NCBI GenBank assembly: GCA_016930595.1
Contig: JAFGGJ010000016.1
Span: 1-64,000, forward strand
Source: Planctomycetota bacterium
GTDB lineage: Bacteria > Planctomycetota > SZUA-567 > JAFGGJ01
Length of the DNA: 64,000 bases
Reading direction: 5' to 3'
Position numbers and translations under genes: made by a program. Shown piece after piece: positions 43,496 through 52,798 of this stretch. The notes beneath the pieces were generated by a model. The model saw only the letters and a program-made list of their open reading frames with translations, was not told the origin of the DNA and made no database searches. How positions within the stretch are numbered: position 1 is the stretch's first letter; each line of letters opens with the position of its first letter.

Positions 43496-45702
43496 TAGTC
43501 CTCTTTCTGCCCGGGATACTTGGGCCGGGAATGAAACATGCTGACCAGTATCCTGGAAATCGCCACCCTGACCGTCGTCAGGTCTCTGAATGACAATCCG
43601 CTTTCATCAAACTGCCCCTCCATCAGGCGTCTCTGTATGATCGTGCCCACGAGGTTATCTATATGCGTCGGCGACGGGTCGGAAAGGCTCCTGCTGGCAG
43701 CCTCAACGGAATCCGCCACCATTACTATGGCGGCTTCGCGGCTTTCCGGCAACGGTCCGGGATAGTGGAACAGCCGCTCGCTCATGTTCTTGTCCTTGTC
43801 TTCCCCGGTCTCCTGCGCCCGCCTGAAGAAAAACTCCACCAGCGTCGTGCCGTGGTGCTGCCGGATGACGTCAACGATAACGCCCGGCAGATTGTATTCC
43901 CTTGCGAGGTCCGCACCGTCCTTCACGTGGCTTATGATCACCAGCGCGCTCATGCTTGGACTGAGCCCGTCGTGCGGCGAACGGCCCGGCGGCTGATTTT
44001 CTACAAAATACTCCGGCTTTGTCATCTTGCCGATATCGTGGTAATACGATGCCACGCGCGCAAGCAGCGGATCCGCCCCGACTGATCGGCAGGCGGCTTC
44101 CGCTATATTCCCCACTATCAGGCTGTGATGGTAGGTGCCCGCCGCCCGCACCAGCAGGTCGCGCAACGCAGGATGGTTCTGGTCCGACAGTTCAAGCAGG
44201 CTTATGTTCGTTGTGGCCTGGAACGCATATTCTATGAACGGCATCAGGCCGGCTATCACCGCCCCGCTGACAAGTCCGTTCGCCAACCCGAATGACGCCT
44301 CCTGCAGGACCGGAAGCATCGTCTCCTGGCTGCCAAGAAAACGATACGCCACGTATGCCATAAACCACACAGCGCCCATGACAGCGCCCGTCTGGAGTAT
44401 GCTGCTGCGCCGTCTCACGTCGCGTATTAAAAGTACCCCGACCATCGTCGCAGTAGCCATCGACACGGCGTATCCCAGGTCGGCGCCCACCCCTACCGTT
44501 ATCAATATCGTACCCACTACTATTATGGTGATGGCCGTGGTCAGTGAGAATATCATCCCGACGGGCAAAGCGATCAGGCCCAGCGGCGCAAGATTCTCCC
44601 TGTGCAGATAAGTGCTTACAAGACGTGCTCCGGTAAGGGCAACCAGAAACAGAAACCCGAGTACCATCCACCGCCGGACGGTCAGCTTCCTGGATGGCTC
44701 CGACCTGCGGATTACCATGACAGCAACGGTCAGGAGCGCCGCCGTAACAAATACAAGTCCGCCTATTTCCATCAACACCTGGTACCACGTGCGCCCTTTC
44801 TGATACGCGCTACGCTCCTCCATTACTTTCTTGTACGTTATCGGATTCAATATCACACCCTTGTACGCCAGAATCTCCCCCTTGCTGACCTGTGTATAAA
44901 TCTGTTTGATCCGCTCTGCGGCAGCCTGCCTCTGTTTGGCGGTTTCCTCAGCGGAATACTCCAGATTCGGTACTATCTCGGCCATCTGCCTGCTTTTCAC
45001 TATAAAAATCACTTCGGTGGGATAGTCGCTCAGCACACTGTCTATCCGTTGGGCCAGCACCTGGCGGGTCCCGGATATCCCGATATCCCGGCCCAGGAGC
45101 ACCGTCCTGGACCCGCCGTTTTCCGTAACCCTTATGAAACTCCTGCCGTTGCTGAGTTCGTCGGTATACTGCAGGTCGTCCATGATCCCGTTTTCACCCA
45201 GTTCCACCAGTATCCCCGCGGTCTTCGCCTCCATGTCGTCAAGCACCGCGGCGCCTCTCTCTGACTTCAGCCGCCACAAGGGCATAACTACCACGTCTAT
45301 GGCTTCTTCCGCCAGACGTCTGGACGCCTCTTCTTCCGTCCTGGCATCCTTCACGGTCTTGAGTATCTTCCTCAGCGTCGCGGTGACTTCCTCCAGCCAG
45401 CCGGGCTTCATCGTGTACGTTCCGGGCTCGGTCCCCATGGCCGTCTTGCGCGCCGCGTCGGTAAGCGCCTCATCAAGATACCGGAAAGACACCCTTGCCC
45501 TTATGTCATACGGCGCAGGCTCGCCCGGCTTCAGCGACACCGGCGTACGGCTCAGTCCCATAATCAGGCACAGAACCGCAAAATACATCCCGAACAGAAA
45601 ACCAATGCGCACCTTTTCCGTGCTCACGCCGCTTGTCTTCGTCCGGCGCGTCCTGGCCCTGGAAGTCGAATGATACGACTTGCTGGATTCCCGTTCGGCC
45701 AT
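43495..45702 (-). CDS. pgpH: 7TMR-HD phosphohydrolase (PgpH-like c-di-AMP phosphodiesterase)
   Basis: The 735-residue protein has an N-terminal membrane helix (residues 32-52). A large extracytoplasmic 7TMR-HDED region runs to about 310, then seven membrane helices to about 500. A cytoplasmic HD domain follows with TYHHSLIVGNIAEAA, ASYYHDIGKMTKP, IISHVKDG and IRQHHGTTLVEFF. This is the PgpH architecture, which degrades cyclic di-AMP. It sits between phoH and ybeY, the usual order in many bacteria, and shares the long run with the synthase cdaA. Confidence 0.93.
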   Translation of the reverse strand: MAERESSKSYHSTSRARTRRTKTSGVSTEKVRIGFLFGMYFAVLCLIMGLSRTPVSLKPGEPAPYDIRARVSFRYLDEALTDAARKTAMGTEPGTYTMKPGWLEEVTATLRKILKTVKDARTEEEASRRLAEEAIDVVVMPLWRLKSERGAAVLDDMEAKTAGILVELGENGIMDDLQYTDELSNGRSFIRVTENGGSRTVLLGRDIGISGTRQVLAQRIDSVLSDYPTEVIFIVKSRQMAEIVPNLEYSAEETAKQRQAAAERIKQIYTQVSKGEILAYKGVILNPITYKKVMEERSAYQKGRTWYQVLMEIGGLVFVTAALLTVAVMVIRRSEPSRKLTVRRWMVLGFLFLVALTGARLVSTYLHRENLAPLGLIALPVGMIFSLTTAITIIVVGTILITVGVGADLGYAVSMATATMVGVLLIRDVRRRSSILQTGAVMGAVWFMAYVAYRFLGSQETMLPVLQEASFGLANGLVSGAVIAGLMPFIEYAFQATTNISLLELSDQNHPALRDLLVRAAGTYHHSLIVGNIAEAACRSVGADPLLARVASYYHDIGKMTKPEYFVENQPPGRSPHDGLSPSMSALVIISHVKDGADLAREYNLPGVIVDVIRQHHGTTLVEFFFRRAQETGEDKDKNMSERLFHYPGPLPESREAAIVMVADSVEAASRSLSDPSPTHIDNLVGTIIQRRLMEGQFDESGLSFRDLTTVRVAISRILVSMFHSRPKYPGQKED

Positions 45703-45705
45703 CCG

Positions 45706-46668
45706 CTATCCCCGTGGCTTCTTTGATGAACGTTCGTATGCCGCCACTATGCTCTTCACCAGGTGGTGCCTGACTATGTCGCGTTCGGTCAGTTCCGCTA
45801 TTCCTATCCCCTTTACCCCTCCCAGTACCCGCACGGCTTCCACAAGCCCGCTCACTGTGTCGTCAGGCAGATCTATCTGCGTTACATCCCCCGTTATGAC
45901 CGCGTGCGATTCGGGCCCCAGCCTGGTCAGGAACATCAGCATCTGCCGGCTTGTCGTGTTCTGTGCCTCGTCAAGTATCACGAACGAATGCCCCAATGTC
46001 CTGCCTCTCATGTAAGCAAGCGGCGCCACTTCCACTATGCTCTGCTCAATATACTGCTCGAGTTCCCCGAACGGAAGCATGTCGGTAAGCGCGTCATAGA
46101 GAGGACGCAGGTAGGGGTTCACCTTTTCCCTGAAGTCACCGGGCAGAAAACCCAGCTTCTCTCCGGCTTCCACGGCCGGACGGACGAGTACTATCCGGTT
46201 AACCTTGGCCTCGCGCAGAAACCCCAGTCCCATCGCAACCGCCAGGTAAGTCTTGCCCGTGCCGGCCGGTCCCGTGCAGAACACTATGTCATTCGCAATC
46301 ATGCTCTTTGCATATTCCACCTGGCCGGCTGTCTTGCACACCGCTTTCCGCCCACGGGGCAGTCTCAGGATGAAATCCTTGCCGACATACGATGCCAGTT
46401 CCCCCTCGTACCTGCCCGCAATGCCTTCGAGTACGCTTTCAACCAGTTCCGGATCGGCTGTCCGGCCCCCGCGCACCTCGTCCTTCAACTCTTCTATCGT
46501 CCTCAACGCCTGGTCTACCGGGTCGTCTCCACCCACCACGTAGACGTGCCCCCTCCTGTAGGACGTCCTGACGCCCAGCCGTTCCCTCAGCACCCGGAGA
46601 GCAACGTCGTTGTTGCCCAGCAGCCTCCGGGCTATCGCCCCCTCCCCGATGTAAATGCGTGTTTTCAT
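45706..46668 (-). CDS. phoH: PhoH-like ATPase
   Basis: The 320-residue protein has Walker A CTGPAGTGKTYLAV near residue 133, VRPAVEAGEKLGFLPGD, and Walker B FVILDEAQNTTSRQM, followed by TGDVTQIDLP. This is the PhoH NTPase fold, usually linked to RNA metabolism together with YbeY. A KH-like N-terminal region (about 1-70) is present. It lies three bases from pgpH. Confidence 0.94.
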   Translation of the reverse strand: MKTRIYIGEGAIARRLLGNNDVALRVLRERLGVRTSYRRGHVYVVGGDDPVDQALRTIEELKDEVRGGRTADPELVESVLEGIAGRYEGELASYVGKDFILRLPRGRKAVCKTAGQVEYAKSMIANDIVFCTGPAGTGKTYLAVAMGLGFLREAKVNRIVLVRPAVEAGEKLGFLPGDFREKVNPYLRPLYDALTDMLPFGELEQYIEQSIVEVAPLAYMRGRTLGHSFVILDEAQNTTSRQMLMFLTRLGPESHAVITGDVTQIDLPDDTVSGLVEAVRVLGGVKGIGIAELTERDIVRHHLVKSIVAAYERSSKKPRG

Positions 46669-46675
46669 GATCCCG

Positions 46676-47593
46676 CTATCCCAGCATCACCACCAGTACA
46701 AGGTAGGCCACCGGTGCACTCACAAGCAGACTGTCAGCAACATCCAGCACGCCCCCGAACCCGGGTACCAGCGCCCCAGAATCCTTGCTGCCAGACCCTC
46801 TCTTGAGAAGGCTTTCCGCAAGGTCGCCGTACATCCCGACCACTGATACTATGACCGCAAATATAACCGCGCTGACAACACTGGGCACGGGGAAGAGGTC
46901 CACCCAGTAAAAAATCAGCGCCGACGCCACACCGAACAGAATCCCTCCGGCCGCACCCTCGTATGTCTTCTTCGGGCTTATCCTGGGGATCATCTTGTGC
47001 TTGCCGAATCTCAACCCGAACGTGTACGCTCCAACATCGCACAGCTTCGTCACGCCTACCGTCACAAACAGGTACAGCGCCCCGGACGAATACCACGTGT
47101 CCCCGCCCGGGATGCCCTGCCAATTAAGCCTTCTTATGTCGAGCAGAAAACCTCCCAGCAGTACAACGTATAACAACCCGAACAGCGTCGTAGATATGCT
47201 CTCGAATGTCTTTGCATTGTCGCGCTTTGTCGCCTGCAGCCACAGCGAACCGAAAACCGCCGCCACAAGCCCGAGCCTGAAGCCCCATCCCATGAGTACT
47301 CCGACCCACTCCGGCATCGTTGCCGCACCTTCAGGCAGAAATATCTCCAGCGTCCCTGGCAATGATACCCACCTGAGCACCATCAGTACCACCCCCATCA
47401 CCAGGCCGAACTTCACAAACGGCGTAAGATCCCGCATCCGGCACAGCGTGTAGAGTTCGTACAGCACCACGGTCATCGCAACCGTCATGTACAGCCCGAA
47501 CAGATAGTCCGCTTTCAACATCATGTCGCCGTACAGGGCCGCAAGAGATACACAGCTCAGCAGCCCACCCGCCAGGAGTCTCGATCTAAGCAC
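46676..47593 (-). CDS. cdsA: phosphatidate cytidylyltransferase
   Basis: The 305-residue integral membrane enzyme makes CDP-diacylglycerol. About eight hydrophobic segments are visible. The C-terminal signature reads GDLAESLLKRGSGSKDSGALVPGFGGVLDVADSLL in parts around residues 255-290. The usual PGHGG-x2-DR-x-DS is PGFGGVLDVADS here, with His replaced by Phe and Arg by Val, a form I associate with PVC-like lineages. The GTG start overlaps uppS by eight bases. Confidence 0.93.
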   Translation of the reverse strand: MLRSRLLAGGLLSCVSLAALYGDMMLKADYLFGLYMTVAMTVVLYELYTLCRMRDLTPFVKFGLVMGVVLMVLRWVSLPGTLEIFLPEGAATMPEWVGVLMGWGFRLGLVAAVFGSLWLQATKRDNAKTFESISTTLFGLLYVVLLGGFLLDIRRLNWQGIPGGDTWYSSGALYLFVTVGVTKLCDVGAYTFGLRFGKHKMIPRISPKKTYEGAAGGILFGVASALIFYWVDLFPVPSVVSAVIFAVIVSVVGMYGDLAESLLKRGSGSKDSGALVPGFGGVLDVADSLLVSAPVAYLVLVVMLG

Positions 47594-48332
47594 TTGCCTC
47601 GCCCTCTCTTATGGTGCCGAACCGCCTCTCCCTGCCGGCGAATTCATTCAATGCCTTCAGCAGTTCCTCTTTCCCGAAATCCGGCCAGTAGGTCTCGGTA
47701 AAATATAGCTCAGCATAAGCGCTCTGGTACATAAGAAAATTGCTCAGCCTCATCTCTCCACCGGTTCTTATGAGCAAATCAACGGGCGGCAGGTCCCGGG
47801 TATACAATTCCCTTTCAAAAGCCTCTCTGTCCACAACAAATCCGCCTCCACCGCAACCGGAGGCTTTTTCAGCCAGCCTGGCAGCGGCGGTCACAATCTC
47901 CTGCCGGCTTCCGTAACCCAGCGCTACCGTCAACCGCAAATCCTTGCCTCCAGCAGTCTTTTCCGCCGACGCCGCTATCTGTTTCTGCAGACTTCTGGAA
48001 AACCGTTCTATCTCTCCGATCACGTCGAAAGATATCCCCTTCTCGACAAACACGTTGGTTTCGCTGCGGAGGTAGCTTGCGATAAGACTCATCAGATAGG
48101 CGATTTCAGCCTTCGGCCGCTGCCAGTTCTCCATGCTGAACGCATAAACGGTCAGAAAGTCAATCCCCAGTTCGCCACAGGCGGTCACAACCCGCCTTAA
48201 CGCTTCAGCGCCCTCCTTGTGCCCATCGCGTCGCGGCTTGCCCCTTGCCTTTGCCCACCTGCCGTTGCCGTCCATTATTATCGCAATATGTCGAGGCAGC
48301 GGATCAGGTTCCTCTGTATCAGCGTTTCTCAA
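47586..48332 (-). CDS. uppS: undecaprenyl diphosphate synthase
   Basis: The 248-residue cis-prenyltransferase makes the C55 lipid carrier for peptidoglycan and O-antigen. It has IIMDGNGRWAKARG near residue 20 with the catalytic aspartate, TVYAFSMENWQRP, the substrate helix, and DLLIRTGGEMRLSNFL near 205. Length is typical. The TTG start overlaps the purA stop (TTGA) behind GGGGAG. It overlaps cdsA, the common uppS-cdsA order. Confidence 0.96.
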   Translation of the reverse strand: MRNADTEEPDPLPRHIAIIMDGNGRWAKARGKPRRDGHKEGAEALRRVVTACGELGIDFLTVYAFSMENWQRPKAEIAYLMSLIASYLRSETNVFVEKGISFDVIGEIERFSRSLQKQIAASAEKTAGGKDLRLTVALGYGSRQEIVTAAARLAEKASGCGGGGFVVDREAFERELYTRDLPPVDLLIRTGGEMRLSNFLMYQSAYAELYFTETYWPDFGKEELLKALNEFAGRERRFGTIREGEASA

Positions 48333-49612
48333 TTACACTCCCCGCCGGCCACGATTGTCTCGCGCCGATTGCGGCCAACTGAAACCAGCGCTGTTTCGCT
48401 CCCACAGATATCCGCTATCCTGTCGACATATCGACGCGCATTGTCCGGCAGGTCTTCCAGCCTTGTCCTGTCGCCGATCTCCTCCTCCCAACCGGGCATC
48501 TCCTCGTATACGGGCTCCGCGGCTTCGAGCGCGGCGACCCCCACCGGGAATTCCCTTGTCTCCTTGCCCGCTATGCGGTACGCCACTGCTATCCTGATCA
48601 CCGGTATCCCTGTAAGCACGTCCAGTTTCGTTATTGCTATCGCGTCCACCCCGTTCAACATGGCCGCAAACTTCAGCCCCACGGCATCCAGCCAGCCGCA
48701 GCGCCTGGGCCTGCCCGTCGTCGTTCCGAATTCGCCGCCGACATCGCGCAACCTCTCGCCGGTTTCATCCAGGAGTTCCGTAGGGAACGGGCCCGCCCCC
48801 ACACGCGTCGTATAAGCCTTCACCACCCCCACCACCCTGTCGATGTGTCTCGGCGATATCCCGGTCCCGGCGCATACACCGCACGCCGATGAACTGGATG
48901 ACGTGACATATGGATACGTCCCGAAATCGACATCCAGCAGGGTCCCCTGTGCGCCTTCAAAAAGCAGGGCCTTGCCGGCCGCATAGCCGGCATTCAGGAA
49001 AGTGGCGCTGTCCACGAGAAACTCGCCCAGCCGTTCCCCATATCCCATGTAATCGGAAACGGTCTTCTCCAAATCCAGCGCCGGATTATCCCCGTCCACA
49101 AATGGGATGGTCCACTTCACGCCTTCGGCCACCTTCGCCCGCAGGATGCTCTCATCCAGCAGATCCATTGCACGGACGCCCGTCCTCCGGTACTTGTCCA
49201 CGTATGCCGGGCCTATCCCCCTCAGCGTCGTCCCTATCTTCCCCACACCGGCCCCTTCCTCCTGCGCCTTCTCGACAGCCTTGTGATACGGCATCACGAT
49301 ATGCGCCCTGTTGGATATCAACAGTCTCCCTTTTACTCCGACGCCCCTGGTCGCCAGTTCGTCAATCTCACCGATAATCTCTTCCGGGTCCAGCACTACG
49401 CCGTTGCCTATCACACAGACCTTGCCGGTTCTCAGTATTCCCGAAGGAACCAGGTGGAACGCAAACCTGTCATCCCCTATGACGACCGTGTGGCCGGCGT
49501 TCGCCCCGCCTTGGTAACGCACTATCAGGTCCGCGTCTTCGGCAAGGAAATCAAGAACCTTCGCCTTGCCTTCATCGCCCCACTGCATTCCGACTATTAC
49601 GGTGGAAGGCAC
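48329..49612 (-). CDS. purA: adenylosuccinate synthetase
   Basis: The 427-residue enzyme converts IMP and aspartate to adenylosuccinate with GTP. It has GMQWGDEGKAKVLDFL near residue 8 (the loop is normally GDEGKGK; here the second glycine is alanine), GGANAGHTVVI, GTTLRGIGPAYVDK, GAQGTLLDVDFGTYPYVTSSS and TTGRPRRCGWLD. The GTG start follows GAGGTCGAAGA. It sits nine bases after etfA. Confidence 0.95.
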   Translation of the reverse strand: MPSTVIVGMQWGDEGKAKVLDFLAEDADLIVRYQGGANAGHTVVIGDDRFAFHLVPSGILRTGKVCVIGNGVVLDPEEIIGEIDELATRGVGVKGRLLISNRAHIVMPYHKAVEKAQEEGAGVGKIGTTLRGIGPAYVDKYRRTGVRAMDLLDESILRAKVAEGVKWTIPFVDGDNPALDLEKTVSDYMGYGERLGEFLVDSATFLNAGYAAGKALLFEGAQGTLLDVDFGTYPYVTSSSSSACGVCAGTGISPRHIDRVVGVVKAYTTRVGAGPFPTELLDETGERLRDVGGEFGTTTGRPRRCGWLDAVGLKFAAMLNGVDAIAITKLDVLTGIPVIRIAVAYRIAGKETREFPVGVAALEAAEPVYEEMPGWEEEIGDRTRLEDLPDNARRYVDRIADICGSETALVSVGRNRRETIVAGGECN

Positions 49613-49621
49613 TCTTCGACC

Positions 49622-50815
49622 TCACTTCCTCGTCTCTAGCTCCCTGATGACGGCAGGGATGACCTGAAACAGATCGCCCACTATGCCTATGTCTGCCACG
49701 TCGAAAATAGGGGCTGCCGGATCCTTGTTGATCGCGACTATCGTCTTTGAACTGCCCATCCCCACCAGGTGCTGCACCGCACCCGAAATCCCGCATGCAA
49801 CGTACAGCTTCGGCTGCACCGTCTTCCCGGTCTGGCCGACTTGGTGGCTGTAGGGTATCCACCCGGCGTCCACGGCGGCGCGGCTCGACCCGACCGCCCC
49901 GCCTAGCGCCTTAGCGAGATCCCTTATGTAGCTGAAGTTCTCAGGATCCCCCAAACCGCGTCCGCCTGACACTATTATGTCGGCCTCTGTAAGGTTGACC
50001 GTCTCCTCGATTTCCTCGACGAACTCGATAATCGTCGTCCGGCTTACCACGTCTTCTTCGCCTATCTCCACCCGGATTATTTCTATCGGCTTCTCCTCGC
50101 CGCGCTCCGCTTCCTTCATCACCTTGTGACGCACCGTAGACATCTGCGGCCTGTGGTTCGGCGTTATGATGGTCGCCATTATGTTCCCGCCGAACGCCGG
50201 GCGCGTCTGCAGCAGCAGCCCTTCCTCGGATATGTCAAGACCCGTGCAATCCGCCGTAAGGCCCGCATACACGTCCACCGCCACGCGTGATAGAAAACTG
50301 CGGCCGGTCGTGGTTGCTCCCGCCAGCACTATCTCGGGCTTGTATTCCCGCACCAGCCTCGAACATATCCGCGAGTACGGCTCCGCACGATAATCCTCAA
50401 GCGCCTTGTCGTCGGCATAGAAAACCTTGTCCACCCCGTAATGCGCCAGGCCCTTTACCTCTTCTTCTATGTTGTGCCCCAGCACGACCACGCCAAGGTA
50501 GGTGTCCCGCTTGTCCGCCAACTCCCTGCCCTTGCCGATGAGTTCCCGTACCACGGGCTGGATCTTGTGATGCCGTTGTTCCCCGAATACCCACACGCCC
50601 CTGTACGCCCCCAGGTCTTTTTCGGGCTGTTCTTCCGCTCCTTCAATCACTATGGCATCAACCGGACACGCCTCCACGCACACGTTGCAGAACCTGCAGT
50701 CTTCGGGTACCTCCGGAATATTGTCGTCTCCCATCTTGAGCACGCCGAAAGGACATACGTCTATGCATTGCCCGCAACCGATGCATTTGTCGCCGAGTAT
50801 TACGAGTCTCGCCAT
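49622..50815 (-). CDS. etfA: electron transfer flavoprotein alpha subunit with N-terminal ferredoxin domain
   Basis: The 397-residue protein begins with two [4Fe-4S] motifs, CIGCGQCIDVCP near residue 11 and CRFCNVCVEACP near 40 (each C-x2-C-x2-C-x3-CP). A normal EtfA follows: LAGATTTGRSFLSRVA, then the FAD domain with VSGGRGLG, GAVGSSRAAVDAGW, QVGQTGKTVQPKLYVACGISGAVQH and AINKDPAAPIF. The ferredoxin fusion occurs in EtfA proteins of electron-bifurcating complexes such as caffeyl-CoA reductase. Fourteen bases separate it from etfB. Confidence 0.94.
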   Translation of the reverse strand: MARLVILGDKCIGCGQCIDVCPFGVLKMGDDNIPEVPEDCRFCNVCVEACPVDAIVIEGAEEQPEKDLGAYRGVWVFGEQRHHKIQPVVRELIGKGRELADKRDTYLGVVVLGHNIEEEVKGLAHYGVDKVFYADDKALEDYRAEPYSRICSRLVREYKPEIVLAGATTTGRSFLSRVAVDVYAGLTADCTGLDISEEGLLLQTRPAFGGNIMATIITPNHRPQMSTVRHKVMKEAERGEEKPIEIIRVEIGEEDVVSRTTIIEFVEEIEETVNLTEADIIVSGGRGLGDPENFSYIRDLAKALGGAVGSSRAAVDAGWIPYSHQVGQTGKTVQPKLYVACGISGAVQHLVGMGSSKTIVAINKDPAAPIFDVADIGIVGDLFQVIPAVIRELETRK

Positions 50816-50829
50816 GTTTTCTCCGGAGT

Positions 50830-51615
50830 TCAGATTACCTGTGAATCACGCAGCGTGCACACCAGCTTCTGGGCCGCTTCCGACGGCTCCAGCCCCTCCC
50901 ATTTCTCGCCCCCGGACCTCTTGGGCGGCGAAAACACCTTCATCACCCTCGTCGGACTGCCTTCCAGCCCGACCCGCTTGGAATCCACCCCTATGTCGTC
51001 CGCCGTAAGCCTGCGGATCTCCGCCTTGCGCGCCGCCATCTTCCCCCTCAGTGACGGCAACCGCGGCTCGTTCACTTCCTTCACTACCGTGAACAATGCC
51101 GGTATCGGCGTTTCAACCACCTCGTAGCCGTCTTCCAGCAGTCTTTCAACCACCGCGTGTTCCCCATCTATCTGGTCGATGCGGCGTACGTAGGTCACCT
51201 GGGGTATACCCAGATGCATGGCCACCCCAGGCCCCACTTGGGCCGTATCGCCGTCTATGGCCTGCTTGCCGGCTATGATTATGTCGAATCCCAGAGTCCT
51301 GCACGCCGCCGCAAGCACACAACTCGTGGCCCACGTATCCGACCCCGCAAACGCCCTGTCCGTCACGAGCACACCCTTGTCCGCACCCACGCTTATCGCT
51401 TCCCTGAGCACTGCTTCGGCCTGAGGCGGCCCCATCGACACCACGGTCACCTCGCCGCCGAGCCGCTCCTTTATCCTCACGCCTTCCTCTATCGCATACG
51501 TGTCGAAGGGGTTCACTATCGCCGGAACGCCTTCCCGCCGCAGCGTCCCCGTCTCGGGATCAACCGTTACCTCCGTCGTTTCAGGCACCTGCTTTGCCAG
51601 AACGATTATCCGCAT
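50830..51615 (-). CDS. etfB: electron transfer flavoprotein beta subunit
   Basis: The 261-residue protein has the EtfB pattern: IIVLAKQVPETTEV at the start, NPFDTYAIEEGVRIKE, VVSMGPPQAEAVLREAISVGADKGVLVTD, and the AMP/FAD-binding IIAGKQAIDGDTAQVGPGVAMHLGIPQ around residue 115. It pairs with EtfA to carry electrons between an acyl-CoA dehydrogenase and a partner. Its ATG shares a base with the dehydrogenase stop (TAATG), so the dehydrogenase and both Etf subunits are tightly coupled. Confidence 0.95.
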   Translation of the reverse strand: MRIIVLAKQVPETTEVTVDPETGTLRREGVPAIVNPFDTYAIEEGVRIKERLGGEVTVVSMGPPQAEAVLREAISVGADKGVLVTDRAFAGSDTWATSCVLAAACRTLGFDIIIAGKQAIDGDTAQVGPGVAMHLGIPQVTYVRRIDQIDGEHAVVERLLEDGYEVVETPIPALFTVVKEVNEPRLPSLRGKMAARKAEIRRLTADDIGVDSKRVGLEGSPTRVMKVFSPPKRSGGEKWEGLEPSEAAQKLVCTLRDSQVI

Positions 51616-52787
51616 TACCGGGCCTCCCTCGACGCTTCCTTGACCAGCGCACGGCCTATTTCATCCCGCTGGATCTGGTTCGTCCCCTCGTAGATCTGCG
51701 TGATCTTCGCGTCACGCATCAGTTTCTCAACCGGGTACTCCTTCATGTAGCCGTAGCCGCCCAGAACCTGCACGGCATCCACCGTCACCTGCATCGCCAC
51801 GTCGCTGGCAAAACACTTCGACATGGCGCTGAACTTGGTCGAACGCTTTTCATGCGTGTCTATGTACTTCGCCGTGGCGAACACCAGCGCCCTCGCCGCC
51901 TCCGTCTTCATGGCCATGTCGGCCATCAGGAATTGCAGCCCCTGGTTCGCCGCTACAGGCTTTCCGAACTGCTCCCTCGTAATCGCGTAAGACACCGCCT
52001 CGTCCACGGCGCGCTTCGCTATCCCGCAGGCCTGGGCAGCAACACCCGGCCGCGACATGTCGAACGTCTTCATTGCCGTCATGAATCCCGTTCCCTCACG
52101 CCCCAGGCGGTTCTCTTCGGACACTCTGACGTCCTGGAACACCAGCTCACGTGTCGTGCTGCCCCTTATCCCCAGCTTGTCTTCCTTCTTGCCGAAGCCG
52201 AACCCCTCCATGCCCTTTTCCAGGATGAAACACGACGCGCCCCGCGCACCTTTCGACGGGTCCGTCATCGCGAATACTGTGTATATCTCCGCTTCCCCGC
52301 CGTTCGATATCCACTGTTTTGTGCCGTTGATTATGTAGCCGTCTCCGTCCTTCTTCGCCGTCGTCCGGATGCCCGCGGCGTCACTGCCCGCGTTCGCTTC
52401 GGTCAAGGCAAAGGCGGCGATCGTCCCGCCGGCTATGCGCGGCAGATACTTCTTCTTCTGCCCGTCGTTCCCAGATATGATGATCGGCAGCGTTCCCAGT
52501 GCCGTCGCCGCAAACGACAGTGCTATCCCGCCGCAGCCCCATGACAGTTCTTCCGTCACCAGAGCCATATTATGGATGGACATGCCCCCGGCCATCCCGT
52601 CGAATTCCTCGTCGATGAATACCCTGAACAGGTCCGCTGCAGCTATTTCCTTCACTATCGTCCAAGGAAACTCCTCCGACCTGTCGTATTCTTCCGCAGC
52701 CGGCGCAAGCCGTTCACGCGCCAGTTCCCTGGCCACGTCGCGCATCATCTGCTGCTCTTCGGTGCCGGCGTAATCTAGCCATTCCAT
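51615..52787 (-). CDS. acyl-CoA dehydrogenase
   Basis: The 390-residue flavoenzyme introduces or, in reverse, reduces a 2,3-double bond in acyl thioesters. It has AFALTEANAGSDAAGI near residue 123, TKQWISNGG, RPGVAAQACGIAKRA, VQVLGGYGYMKEYPVEKLMRDAKI and IYEGTNQIQR near 368 with the catalytic glutamate present. Its start was set at ATG 52787, where AGGAGG lies six bases upstream. An ATG overlapping the fabF stop at 52802 is the alternative. It sits between fabF and etfB. Confidence 0.95.
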   Translation of the reverse strand: MEWLDYAGTEEQQMMRDVARELARERLAPAAEEYDRSEEFPWTIVKEIAAADLFRVFIDEEFDGMAGGMSIHNMALVTEELSWGCGGIALSFAATALGTLPIIISGNDGQKKKYLPRIAGGTIAAFALTEANAGSDAAGIRTTAKKDGDGYIINGTKQWISNGGEAEIYTVFAMTDPSKGARGASCFILEKGMEGFGFGKKEDKLGIRGSTTRELVFQDVRVSEENRLGREGTGFMTAMKTFDMSRPGVAAQACGIAKRAVDEAVSYAITREQFGKPVAANQGLQFLMADMAMKTEAARALVFATAKYIDTHEKRSTKFSAMSKCFASDVAMQVTVDAVQVLGGYGYMKEYPVEKLMRDAKITQIYEGTNQIQRDEIGRALVKEASREAR

Positions 52788-52798
52788 CTTCTTCCTCC

